A program made the position numbers and the translations under genes. 64,000 nucleotides of DNA, from positions 1 to 64,000 of the forward strand of contig NZ_JAINZT010000009.1 of NCBI RefSeq assembly GCF_020166515.1. Reading direction: 5' to 3'. The notes under the pieces were generated by a model. It saw nothing but the letters and a program-made list of their open reading frames with translations. It did not search any database and was not told the origin of the DNA. Source of the stretch: Robertkochia flava. GTDB lineage: Bacteria; Bacteroidota; Bacteroidia; Flavobacteriales; Flavobacteriaceae. This document shows positions 27,726 through 36,921 of this stretch, piece after piece; the first letter of the stretch is position 1; the number at the start of each line of letters is the position of its first letter.

Positions 27726-28636
27726 TGTATTGGTGGTATATTTTTTTGTCTAAGAAATGTATTCATCCCCTTAATCCCCTGAAGGCCTCCGGTATGGATA
27801 GCCAGAACCCTGGTACCCGGCTCAAAAAAACCTTCCCCGGCCAGGCGCACAATTCCAAACATCATCTTTCCGGTGTAGACCGGGTCAAGGGCAATCCCGG
27901 TTTCCTGTTTAAAGAAATTGATAAAGGTAATCAGCTCTTCATTCACCTTAGCGTATCCTCCAAAGTGAAAACGGGTCACCAGGTCCCAATTGCTTTTCTC
28001 GACAAATTTAGCAATTTCAGACTTTAAAAAATCACCCTTCAGCGCAGGGAACCCCAAAACCCTCTGCCCGGGGTCACTGCCGCAAATTAATCCGGCCATC
28101 GTTCCTCCTGTTCCTGCCGGGGTGCAGATCACATGAAATTTTGCATCATCAGCCTCAAGAATTTCTGCGCACCCCGCAACCGCCAGGTCGTTGCAGCCAC
28201 CCTCAGGAAGGATAAAGTAGCCAGGCCAGGCCTCCTTCCAACGCAACTGCATTTTTTCAGTAGCCTTAAGGCGGTAGGTTTCCCGGTCGGCAAACACCAA
28301 TTGCATTCCCAAATCTTTTGCCCTGGAAAGCGTTTCGTTCAAAGGCTTGCTTTTTAACTCCTCCCCTCTGATCACGCCTGCACAAGGGATTCCGGCCTCA
28401 TAACACGCAAATGCAGCAGCAGCAATATGATTGGAATAAGCACCGCCGAAGGTGAGTAAACCACTGTAATTTCCTTCCTGTACGGCTTTAAGGTTGTATT
28501 TCAGCTTTCGGTATTTATTCCCGGAGACTTCCGGATGTATCAGGTCTTCCCGCTTAAGGAACACCTCTATACCCGCCTTTGTAAATACCTCCAGATGGAT
28601 CCTATCGTTTTGCAAGCGCCAGTGATTTTGATGCAA
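27722..28636 (-). CDS. PLP-dependent ACC deaminase / D-cysteine desulfhydrase family protein
   Basis: This 304-residue fold-type II PLP enzyme carries the family core FLKREDLIHPEVSGNKYRKLKYNL with the PLP lysine. LLTFGGAYSNHIAAAA follows, and later CTPAGTGGTMAGLI. This family covers ACC deaminase and D-cysteine desulfhydrase; the sequence alone does not decide between them. No ATG lies near the N-terminus. The track-level start is a TTG at 28636, which overlaps a TAAATTTG promoter-like element (28634-28641). A second TTG at 28615 gives a length closer to relatives and leaves about 12 nt of leader, so I regard it as at least as likely. It overlaps the next gene by 4 bp. Confidence 0.85.
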   Translation of the reverse strand: MHQNHWRLQNDRIHLEVFTKAGIEVFLKREDLIHPEVSGNKYRKLKYNLKAVQEGNYSGLLTFGGAYSNHIAAAAFACYEAGIPCAGVIRGEELKSKPLNETLSRAKDLGMQLVFADRETYRLKATEKMQLRWKEAWPGYFILPEGGCNDLAVAGCAEILEADDAKFHVICTPAGTGGTMAGLICGSDPGQRVLGFPALKGDFLKSEIAKFVEKSNWDLVTRFHFGGYAKVNEELITFINFFKQETGIALDPVYTGKMMFGIVRLAGEGFFEPGTRVLAIHTGGLQGIKGMNTFLRQKNIPPIQ

Positions 28637-28657
28637 ATTTAAAAAGTTAGGGAAATT

Positions 28658-28987
28658 TCACTCGTGCAGAAACCTTAAAAATGCCCACGGTTTTCTCGAA
28701 GCCAGGTATCCGGCATCGCCCTCGTACCTGTAGGCTTCCTTTTCAAAACTCACCATTTTGTACGCCCTGTAGGCATCTCCCGTAGCAAGCAAATGGTAAA
28801 ACCACTCCAGAACATACCACAGGTAAAAGAGCAGCACCAGCAACTCCAGTTGCTGTCTCAGGTGAATGCGCTCGTGATTCATCAACACCTGATCCTCTTT
28901 CAGGTCCCTGCTTTTCAGAAAGATAAAAGGCCATAAAGCCAGGCCTACATATTTACCTCTGAAGAAATATTTAAAAACTAAAATCAT
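28658..28987 (-). CDS. Small membrane protein with an HExxH motif
   Basis: I start this at 28987 (MILVFKYFFRG), giving 109 residues. The frame is open a further 90 codons, but that part is antisense to the Cys-rich gene at 29063 and looks non-coding. Topology: a short hydrophobic N-terminus (LALWPFIFL), then LMNHERIHLRQQLELL with HExxH at residues 38-42, then a membrane segment (LLVLLFYLWYVLEWFYHLL), then a soluble tail ending LRFLHE. The arrangement is like the zinc-binding core of M56 (BlaR1-type) membrane peptidases but far shorter. Whether it is a protease is unknown. It is first in the operon leading to hemL. Confidence 0.75.
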   Translation of the reverse strand: MILVFKYFFRGKYVGLALWPFIFLKSRDLKEDQVLMNHERIHLRQQLELLVLLFYLWYVLEWFYHLLATGDAYRAYKMVSFEKEAYRYEGDAGYLASRKPWAFLRFLHE

Positions 28988-29008
28988 AGTACCGATGATT
29001 CTGTATAG

Positions 29009-29227
<219 letters not shown>

Positions 29228-29435
29228 CATCATGGATATCGGAGTTATGTCATACAAAAAAATGATCGCTCACACCCATCACCGGGCCGATATCCGATAC
29301 CCCTAGGATCTTCAGAAAACGTATATTTCCCTAAGGGAGATCAAACTATTATTCGTCTACTATACATGAACCCCATTCCTGATGGCTTTGCCTTTATGGA
29401 ATGCCGGTCTAATTACATTTAAAAAATCACGGAAA

Positions 29436-31439
29436 ATGACATTTAAAGAACAGATTCTGGAAGGAATCCCTGAAATATTACCCCAGCCAAAACCCTATGA
29501 TCCTGATGTAAACCACGCACCCAAACGCAAGGATATTCTCAGCGAGGATGAAAAGATCCTGGCACTACGCAATGCACTCCGCTATTTCGATAAAAGACAT
29601 CACGAGGTGTTGCTCCCTGAATTCCGCGCCGAACTGGAGGCCTATGGTCGCATATACATGTACCGACTTCGCCCGGATTACGAAATATACGCCCGTTCCA
29701 TAGATGAGTATCCCGGGAATTCCAGTCAGGCCAGGGCCATTATGCTTATGATCCAGAACAATCTCGATCACGCAGTAGCCCAGCACCCGCACGAATTGAT
29801 CACCTACGGGGGGAACGGCGCCGTTTTTCAGAACTGGGCACAATACCGCCTGGTAATGAAGTACCTGGCAGAAATGACCGACGAGCAAACCCTGGTGATG
29901 TACAGCGGCCATCCCCTTGGGCTTTTCCCCAGTCACAGGAAGGCACCCCGGGTTGTGGTGACCAACGGAATGATGATTCCGAATTACTCCAAACCGGATG
30001 ACTGGGAAAAATTCAATGCCCTTGGCGTTACACAATACGGACAAATGACAGCGGGTAGTTATATGTATATCGGACCGCAAGGCATTGTTCACGGAACTAC
30101 CATCACCGTTCTTAACGGGTTTCGCAAGATCGGAAAGCAGCCACAAGGCAATTTATTTGTAACCTCCGGACTGGGAGGGATGAGCGGAGCGCAACCCAAG
30201 GCTGGAAATATTGCCGGTTGCATCACTGTTTGTGCCGAAGTAAATCCCAAGGCCATCACAACACGGCATTCCCAGAACTGGGTAGATGAAGTTATTGAAG
30301 ATGCAGACGTCCTTGCAGACAGGGTCAGGGAAGCAAAAAGGAATAACGAGACCGTCTCCATCGCCTACTCCGGTAATGTGGTGGAAGTATGGGAAAAATT
30401 TGACCAGGAGGGCATTCACATCGACCTGGGGTCGGATCAAACCTCTTTACACAATCCATGGGCCGGAGGGTATTATCCCGTTGGCCTGACCTTTGAAGAA
30501 GCCAACACCATGATGGCCGAAGATCCCGAACAATTTAAATAATATGTCAGAAAATCCCTGAGAAGGCAAGTGGAAGCCATCAACCGGCATACGGCCAAAG
30601 GCACGTACTTTTTTGATTACGGGAATGCTTTCCTACTGGAGGCTTCCCGCGCCGGAGCTGATATTATGGCCCGGGACGAAAAAGGCAATCCTACATCCAG
30701 GTTCCGATACCCCAGCTATGTTCAGGATATCATGGGGCCTATGTGTTTTGACTACGGATTCGGACCCTTCCGGTGGGTTTGTGCCAGCGGGGATCCGGAA
30801 GACCTTAGAAAAACCGACCAGATCGCCTGCGACGTACTCGAGGAAATCATGAAGGTTGCACCCGGGGAAATACAGCAGCAAATGGCGGATAACATCCAAT
30901 GGATCAAAGGCGCACAGGAGAACAAGCTCGTGGTAGGTTCCCAGGCCCGGATACTCTATGCCGATGCCGAGGGCCGTATGAAAATTGCCGAAGCCTTTAA
31001 TAAAGCCATTTCTAAAAATGAAATTGGTTTTGTAATTTTAGGAAGAGATCATCACGATGTGAGCGGCACCGATTCTCCTTTCAGGGAAACCTCTAACATC
31101 TACGATGGCTCGAGTTTTACGGCCGACATGGCCATACAAAATGTGATCGGAGACAGCTTTCGCGGCGCCACCTGGGTGAGTATTCACAACGGAGGTGGTG
31201 TTGGCTGGGGAGAAGTGATAAACGGCGGATTTGGTATGGTTCTTGATGGTAGTAAAGAAGCTGATGCGAACCTTAAATCCATGTTGTTCTGGGATGTAAA
31301 CAATGGAATTGCCCGAAGAAGCTGGGCCCGAAATGAGGAGGCCATCTTTGCCATTAAACGCGCCATGAAGGCCGAGCCAAGGCTAAAGGTTACCCTGCCC
31401 AACACCGTAGATGAAGCGTTATTGAAGCAGCAGCGATAA
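29436..31439 (+). pseudogene. hutU: Urocanate hydratase interrupted by an in-frame TAA
   Basis: Urocanase converts urocanate to imidazolonepropionate, the second step of histidine degradation, using tightly bound NAD. From ATG 29436 (MTFKEQILEGIP) the frame encodes about 368 residues with family motifs (ITYGGNGAVFQNWAQY, MYSGHPLGLFPSH, TSGLGGMSGAQPKA). It then reaches TAA at 30540-30542. The same frame continues without any shift as YVRKSLRRQVEAINRHTAKG and runs to 31439 (FILGRDHHDVSGTDSPFRET, NGGGVGWGEVINGG). Read through, the protein is about 667 residues, normal for Bacteroidota. The stop replaces one codon (for example GAA, CAA or AAA). It is a nonsense mutation, a base-call error or a readthrough site. 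No other hut gene is adjacent. Confidence 0.88.
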
Positions 31440-31503
31440 CCGCGGATCGTTTTGCCGAGAGCAGAAGAGAGGGTCCGGGGTCTGAACACTTAAAAACATC
31501 ACT

Positions 31504-32079
31504 ATGAAGACACTAAAACTGACGTTCTCTTTGCTCTTACTGGCCGCCTTTACCGCCAGTTGCACGAGTATTCGTGTTGCAGCCGATTACGACCGCATGG
31601 CCGATTTCGATAAATACAAAACCTTTGCATTTTACAAGCCGGGGATCGATCAGGCCAACATCTCTGACCTGGACAAAAAACGAATCCTCAGATCCATTCA
31701 AAATGAACTGGTCTCCAGAGGATTTCAGAAATCCAACGATCCTGACATGCTCATCAGCATTTTTACCAGTGAGCGTGACCGGGTTACTGTATACAACAAC
31801 GCCGGCTGGGGCTGGGGTTGGGGCTGGGGCTGGGGTCCCGGTTGGGGTCCGGGATGGGCCGGAGCCTGGGGACCTAGCGTAAGCACCAATACTGAAGGTT
31901 CACTCTACATTGACCTGATCGACACCGATCGAAAAGAACTTGTTTGGCAGGGTAAAGGAACCGGAGACCTGATTACCAATGGAGATATCACCAAGAAAGA
32001 GGAGCGTATCGCTCTTTTCGTAAATGAGATCCTGGGGGAATTCCCACCACCGGAAAAAATACAGACTGCAGAAAAATAA
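31504..32079 (+). CDS. DUF4136-type lipoprotein with a Gly-Trp stretch
   Basis: This 191-residue lipoprotein has lipobox TASC (Cys20). The N-terminal half has the DUF4136 pattern (VAADYDRMADFDKYKTFAFY, LVSRGFQKSNDPDMLIS). A low-complexity segment of alternating Gly and Trp follows (GWGWGWGWG, residues about 101-120, from GGCTGGGG-type DNA repeats). The C-terminal half is SLYIDLIDTDRKELVWQGKGTG, also typical. Function unknown; envelope located. It stands alone between hutU and the phenylalanine hydroxylase gene, with a terminator directly after it. Confidence 0.85.
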   Translation: MKTLKLTFSLLLLAAFTASCTSIRVAADYDRMADFDKYKTFAFYKPGIDQANISDLDKKRILRSIQNELVSRGFQKSNDPDMLISIFTSERDRVTVYNNAGWGWGWGWGWGPGWGPGWAGAWGPSVSTNTEGSLYIDLIDTDRKELVWQGKGTGDLITNGDITKKEERIALFVNEILGEFPPPEKIQTAEK

Positions 32080-32085
32080 AGAAGA

Positions 32086-32110
32086 GCCTCCGGAAGGGGG
32101 CTTTTTTTTT
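32086..32110 (+). terminator. Terminator of the DUF4136 gene
   Basis: AGCCTCC / GGGGGCT hairpin (one G-T pair) with a GGAA loop, followed by nine or more T. Confidence 0.85.
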
Positions 32111-32261
32111 GGAGGAAAGAAGATAGACGAAAGAAAAAAGAGAAAAGAACCACCGCGTCTTATAGCTTCAACTTGACCAACCCCTCCCGGGTAAGGAGGG
32201 ATAATTTCATTAAAAAAGGATGTCTTACGCGTATCACTTTGTAATCGCATAACTTCGTACC

Positions 32262-32305
32262 CCTGCCTGCGGCAGGATTTCCTCCCGTGAGGGATGGCAG
32301 GCTCG
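32262..32305 (-). repeat. Dispersed repeat core, inverted copy
   Basis: Read on the minus strand it starts CCTGCCATCCCTCACGGG, passes GGAAATCCTGCC and ends CCGCAGGCAGG. The left and middle modules match the cores at 21976, 55163 and 58395. The right module is the alternative GCAGGCAGG type also seen at 200-220. It is the only copy found in opposite orientation. Confidence 0.75.
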
Positions 32306-32390
32306 TAACCCCGCAACTCCCTTTCTTACCATCTTTTTAAGAACTAATTCATCAGGGTTTTGTAATTTTAGGCGTAAACCAAAACTTGTT

Positions 32391-34151
32391 ATGGAACAAC
32401 AGTTTGAGACCAATCCACTAATTGAACGTTTACCGGAGCATCTGAAGCAATTCATTAAGCCTCAGAACTATGAAGATTACACACCAATCAACCAGGCGGT
32501 ATGGCGGTATGTGATGCGCAAGAATGTTGATTACCTCAGCAAGATGGCCCATGAATCATACAGTGCCGGTCTTAAAAAAACCGGGATCTCCATCGACCAC
32601 ATCCCGAGTATGTATGGCATGAACCGCATCCTGAAGGAGATCGGCTGGGCTGCAGTGGCTGTCGATGGTTTTATTCCTCCGAATGCTTTTATGGAATTTC
32701 AGGCCTACAATGTACTGGTAATCGCATCAGACATCCGGCAACTTGAAAATATAGAATATACCCCTGCCCCCGATATCATTCATGAAGGCGCAGGTCATGC
32801 CCCCATTATCGCCAACCCGGAATACGCCGAATACCTCAGGAGGTTTGGGGAAATCGGTTGTAAGGCCATCTCGAGCGCCCATGATTATGAGATCTATGAG
32901 GCCATAAGGCACCTCAGCATTATTAAGGAAGCCGAAGGCACTCCTTTAGCAGAGATCGAAGCGGCCGAAAAACGGGTGGATGAATTACAGCAGCAGGCCG
33001 GGGAACCCAGTGAAATGGCCCTGATTCGAAACCTGCATTGGTGGACAGTGGAATACGGACTTATAGGTTCTCTTGACAACCCGAGAATCTACGGAGCCGG
33101 ACTCTTATCATCCATCGGGGAAAGTGCCTGGTGCATGACCGATAAAGTAAAGAAACTCCCCTATACCATAGAGGCCGCTTACCAGGATTTTGACATTACC
33201 AAGCCACAGCCTCAATTGTTTGTTACACCAGACTTTGCTCACCTGAGCCTGGTGCTTGAGGAATTTGCCAATAAAATGGCGCTGAGAAAAGGCGGACTGG
33301 AAGGTCTTAACAAACTGATCCATTCAAATGCTCTGGGAACACTGGAGCTCAGTACCGGTCTTCAGGTATCCGGAGTTTTTACCAGGGCTATACAGCACGA
33401 AGGAAAGCCGATTTACTTCCAGACCGAGGGCAAAACAGCCCTTGCGCATCGCGAGAAAGAATTAGTAGGCCACGGCATTCTGAATCACCCGGATGGTTTT
33501 GGCAGCCCGGTCGGGAAGCTCAAAGGAATAAATCTGGCCATAGAAGATATGAGCCCGAGAGACCTCAAGGCGTATAACATCTACGAAGGAGAATCGATCC
33601 GACTGGAATTCGAAGGAGGCATTACTGTGGAAGGCAAGATCATCACCGGAAAACGAAACCTTCAGGGTAAAATAATCCTGATAAGCTTTGAAGACTGCAC
33701 TGTTACCTACCAGGATGAAGTGCTTTTCCATCCGGAATGGGGCATCTATGACATGGCTGTAGGTAAGGAAGTCATTTCAGCATTCAGTGGCCCGGCAGAT
33801 GTCAACAGTTTTGACCTGATCACCCACACCCCATCTGAGGAAACTATAAAACAAAAGCGATCGGATGCAACTCTCAGGCTGGAACAGCTTTACCAGCAGA
33901 TCAGGGAATACAGGGAAGGCACCAATCGCACCATCTCAAGACACAAGGTTTTTGACGAAGTACGGGATCATTATCCTAAAGACTGGTTGCTGCCGGTAGA
34001 GCTCTATGAACTGGCTGTAAAGCAGGGCGACCAGGATTTTGCAGAAGAGATCCTGGCTCACCTGGAATCTATTAAGCTGGAAAAACCTGAAGTGGGGCAT
34101 CTAATCGATGACGGGATCGCCCTGGTAAAACTATCTGAAGTCGATTCTTAA
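32391..34151 (+). CDS. Pterin-dependent aromatic amino acid hydroxylase (phenylalanine 4-monooxygenase-like)
   Basis: This non-haem iron enzyme hydroxylates an aromatic amino acid, most likely Phe to Tyr, with tetrahydropterin and O2. The catalytic part is N-terminal, about residues 30-340. DIIHEGAGHAPII supplies the two iron-ligand histidines (131 and 136), and PEYAEYLRRFGEIG follows. YGLIGSLDNPRIYGAGLLSS and LFVTPDFAHLSLVLEEFA are also family-like. At 586 residues it is about twice the length of Pseudomonas PhhA. The C-terminal ~240 residues have no recognised domain, but long forms are usual in Flavobacteriia. There is no regulatory ACT domain at the N-terminus. The gene is followed after 11 bp by a lipoprotein gene, possibly co-transcribed. 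Confidence 0.88.
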   Translation: MEQQFETNPLIERLPEHLKQFIKPQNYEDYTPINQAVWRYVMRKNVDYLSKMAHESYSAGLKKTGISIDHIPSMYGMNRILKEIGWAAVAVDGFIPPNAFMEFQAYNVLVIASDIRQLENIEYTPAPDIIHEGAGHAPIIANPEYAEYLRRFGEIGCKAISSAHDYEIYEAIRHLSIIKEAEGTPLAEIEAAEKRVDELQQQAGEPSEMALIRNLHWWTVEYGLIGSLDNPRIYGAGLLSSIGESAWCMTDKVKKLPYTIEAAYQDFDITKPQPQLFVTPDFAHLSLVLEEFANKMALRKGGLEGLNKLIHSNALGTLELSTGLQVSGVFTRAIQHEGKPIYFQTEGKTALAHREKELVGHGILNHPDGFGSPVGKLKGINLAIEDMSPRDLKAYNIYEGESIRLEFEGGITVEGKIITGKRNLQGKIILISFEDCTVTYQDEVLFHPEWGIYDMAVGKEVISAFSGPADVNSFDLITHTPSEETIKQKRSDATLRLEQLYQQIREYREGTNRTISRHKVFDEVRDHYPKDWLLPVELYELAVKQGDQDFAEEILAHLESIKLEKPEVGHLIDDGIALVKLSEVDS

Positions 34152-34162
34152 GACCTGCGCTC

Positions 34163-35893
34163 ATGGACAAAACACCTCACAGGCCATTTCCTGTCGTATC
34201 GCCTGTTTTCAAGATTCTCCTCCTAACCCTTTTTTCCCTGCTCACAGGATGTAAGAAAGACGTACATTCTGAAGCTGTAGAAAAACAAAGACAAAGGGTA
34301 GATTCCCTGATGCGGGCATCCATGGAGAACCAGAAAAGACTGGAAACCGAAGAAGAGCTCGCAGAGCGCATCCGGCGTATGATGAACAGGAACATGAAGT
34401 CTACCGATTCTGTTTTTTACAATGCTCGGGTACTGCAGCTTCCGGACTCTCTTATGTACGCCATAAATCTCTTTGGAAAGGTCAATCAAAATGGTAAGAT
34501 CCTGTCCTTTACAAAAACTATGGTTACCTACGACGGCAACCTGGCTGAAGGAGAAATGAAAGGACGGTATTTCCGTATGGATAACCCTGCCCCTGATCTC
34601 TTTAACATATACAGTCTGGACACTACGGCCGGAAAAGTAAATGCCTATACACTGAATACCGCTGAGAAAAAGCTATCTCTGCGCCCCATGGCTCCTGAGA
34701 TCAACTATTACTTCAACCTGCTCAAACAAAACACCTTTAAATTCGACATCGAGGAGGAAGACCGGTTTTTCAGAACCCTGAAAGCTCACCAGGTTACGAA
34801 AGACAGTGTAATTGACTCCATTTTCCAAAAAGCTGAAGTGTACAACGACCCGAACCAAATACTGCCAGCAGACCTTCGTTCTCCTTTCAGACTTTTCTGG
34901 ATCCGCTCCGATCAGGGTACCCGAAACATTTTGTTTTCCGAATCGGGCGACAGTGCTGTCAGTGCAATTACCCTGAGTGGTAAATCCCACAGTAAAGGTG
35001 CACTTACCTGGACCCACTCCCGGTTCGTTAACGACTCTGTATTTAAGCAATACAAGGTAACAGACAGCCTTGTCCTGGATGATCCACACCTGGTGGTATA
35101 TCAAAAAGACTCCGTAACAAACACCTTTGCCTACGACAGGGCTTTCACCTTTAACCGATTAAGCTCAGACACCGTTCGCACACTACACGATTACCCCCAG
35201 CGATATCCTGCCCTGGCAGATTCCATCTTTGAAATAACCTCTGCTGTCTTCGAAATGAATGGCAGAAAGGCTTTCTGGAGATATACAATAGCTTATGATA
35301 AGGCTTCAAACCCCACCAGCAGGGTGGGAGTAAAGGTGTACTACAAGGACCTGATGGACGAAGACAACAGTCGACTCATTTTCAGGTTACCCCAGTTTGG
35401 AACCCCTTCAAAGAGTACCCTGCGCAACCTGCTCTATCCCGAAGCGATCTTCCCGACAGAGGACCTTAATTTTGACGGGGCAACAGACCTGAGCTTCACC
35501 AAGGGCACAGATAACAACGGAAATCCGACCCTCGTGGTTTACCTGTATGACAAAACATCAGGAAGGTTTAAACGAACCCCGGAACTGGACGGGGTATCTG
35601 CAGACGGAAAGATCATCACAGATCCCACCAACCAAAGGCTCTTATACCCTGGATATATCGGCAGTGGCCACTTAAGTGTGAGCATTGTTCATCCCGGAGA
35701 AAAAGGGAAAGGCAGCAAGGAGATCTATTGGACCACAGGTGATGAAAAGGCCCCGAGATTGCATTATCAAAAAATGCTGAACAATGCGGTCATCGAAAAG
35801 CAATCGCCTCTCCCGGACAGCCTCCCTGTGGTAGAATCAAACCTTAAGAACACCCTGATTCAATGGATTCTGACCCGGGAAAATGCTCAGTAA
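34163..35893 (+). CDS. Lipoprotein of unknown function
   Basis: A 576-residue protein with a lipoprotein signal (lipobox LLTGC, Cys30). A charged helical segment follows (EKQRQRVDSLMRASMENQKR, about residues 38-75, coiled-coil-like), then a long strand-rich body. The end has a low-complexity acidic region with NFDGATDLSFTKGTDNNGNP and a periodic beta pattern, reminiscent of VCBS/XAC2610-type C-terminal domains that describe 'DxNxDGxxD' units. I do not recognise the rest. It lies 11 bp after the hydroxylase gene and converges with the GSCFA gene (15 bp between stops), so no terminator room exists. Confidence 0.72.
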   Translation: MDKTPHRPFPVVSPVFKILLLTLFSLLTGCKKDVHSEAVEKQRQRVDSLMRASMENQKRLETEEELAERIRRMMNRNMKSTDSVFYNARVLQLPDSLMYAINLFGKVNQNGKILSFTKTMVTYDGNLAEGEMKGRYFRMDNPAPDLFNIYSLDTTAGKVNAYTLNTAEKKLSLRPMAPEINYYFNLLKQNTFKFDIEEEDRFFRTLKAHQVTKDSVIDSIFQKAEVYNDPNQILPADLRSPFRLFWIRSDQGTRNILFSESGDSAVSAITLSGKSHSKGALTWTHSRFVNDSVFKQYKVTDSLVLDDPHLVVYQKDSVTNTFAYDRAFTFNRLSSDTVRTLHDYPQRYPALADSIFEITSAVFEMNGRKAFWRYTIAYDKASNPTSRVGVKVYYKDLMDEDNSRLIFRLPQFGTPSKSTLRNLLYPEAIFPTEDLNFDGATDLSFTKGTDNNGNPTLVVYLYDKTSGRFKRTPELDGVSADGKIITDPTNQRLLYPGYIGSGHLSVSIVHPGEKGKGSKEIYWTTGDEKAPRLHYQKMLNNAVIEKQSPLPDSLPVVESNLKNTLIQWILTRENAQ

Positions 35894-35908
35894 AAGGGAT
35901 ATAAAAAT

Positions 35909-36868
35909 TTAGGGGAAATCCGGAAATTGCATGTGAGGATAGCGTGAAGTAAGATCCTGAATTTCAAGCCGGAGCTTTTCCCGAAAAGCGAGATGCGCCT
36001 TACCTTCCGGATTAAAAGGCCGGTGTGCCAGTCCTTTGCGAATACCCCCTACCCTTTTCATAACCTCCAGGGTTTCGGAAGACATCCACGAACCGACAAA
36101 CCTGTCCCAGACCACCTCTACCGCCATTTCGGAAGGATGCAGCATGTCGTCTGCGTAAAAACGGTAATCCCTTAACTCATCCATCAGAATCTCATAAGAG
36201 GGAAAGTAAACCCAATCGGAGGTATCCTCAAGAAAATCGTGCAGGGCTGCTATGAGGTGGGCCTTACTGCGCTGATTTTCTGTAACGCCATCTTTGATAT
36301 GCCGAACCGGAGACACCGTAACAATTACCCGGCAACCCGTATTGATACCTCTCACCAGGTGCTCTATTCGCTCCAGTTGCAGGCGAATCTCCTGAACATC
36401 CAGCAATTCCTTTACAAACGCCTTCTGGGGTACCTTATGGCAATTGGCCACTACCCTATTAGTTTCCACATGCCTGTACACCCAGGCTGTACCCAGGGTA
36501 ATTACAAGGTGGCTGGCTGCATGAAGCGCTTCGTGTAATTGAGAAAGGCCTGTATTGAGGATATCGAGAAATACCTCCTGCTGAGCCCTGCTGCATTGCG
36601 AATGCACCTCAAACGAATTCCAGCGTTCATCAGCATAAAAAGTATCGTCCGGGATAAACCCCCTTTGAGCAACCGCTCTTTCCACAAGATTAGCGATGGC
36701 ATACGGGTTGAACAGCACCCCAAAGGGATTGGTACAGGATCGAAAATTGTAGTACCCCAGCTTATCCCCCATATGCTCGACAAAACAGGAACCTAAAAGC
36801 ACCACGCTGGAATCATACCCTATTTCCGGATATTGCTTGTTTACAGGTACAGGGGTCTGGAATTTCAT
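35909..36868 (-). CDS. GSCFA-domain protein
   Basis: This 319-residue protein belongs to the GSCFA family (PF08885), named for its own motif, here VVLLGSCFVEHMGDKLGYY (residues about 22-40). Other conserved pieces are NPFGVLFNPYAIANLV, HLVITLGTAWVYRH, VTVSPVRHIKDG and FPSYEILMDELRDYRFYADDMLHPSE. These recall SGNH/GDSL-hydrolase blocks (GSC.. as block I and DMLHPS as a D-x-x-H block), so an esterase or acyltransferase role is plausible. It is cytoplasmic, with no signal peptide. It stands alone and is followed by the alaS terminator region upstream of its start. Confidence 0.88.
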   Translation of the reverse strand: MKFQTPVPVNKQYPEIGYDSSVVLLGSCFVEHMGDKLGYYNFRSCTNPFGVLFNPYAIANLVERAVAQRGFIPDDTFYADERWNSFEVHSQCSRAQQEVFLDILNTGLSQLHEALHAASHLVITLGTAWVYRHVETNRVVANCHKVPQKAFVKELLDVQEIRLQLERIEHLVRGINTGCRVIVTVSPVRHIKDGVTENQRSKAHLIAALHDFLEDTSDWVYFPSYEILMDELRDYRFYADDMLHPSEMAVEVVWDRFVGSWMSSETLEVMKRVGGIRKGLAHRPFNPEGKAHLAFREKLRLEIQDLTSRYPHMQFPDFP

Positions 36869-36892
36869 GACATCTAATTTACCTTAAAAATA

Positions 36893-36920
36893 AAAATCCC
36901 GCACGAATGCGGGATCTTTT
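36893..36920 (-). terminator. alaS terminator
   Basis: ATCCCGCA / TGCGGGAT hairpin with CGAA loop and flanking T run on the minus strand, immediately after the alaS stop (36922). Confidence 0.85.
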
Positions 36921-36921
36921 A

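Noticed and set aside
29382-29435. Earlier start of hutU giving 18 extra residues
   Set aside because: The added residues do not resemble the family, and MTFKEQILEGIP at 29436 matches the expected N-terminus.
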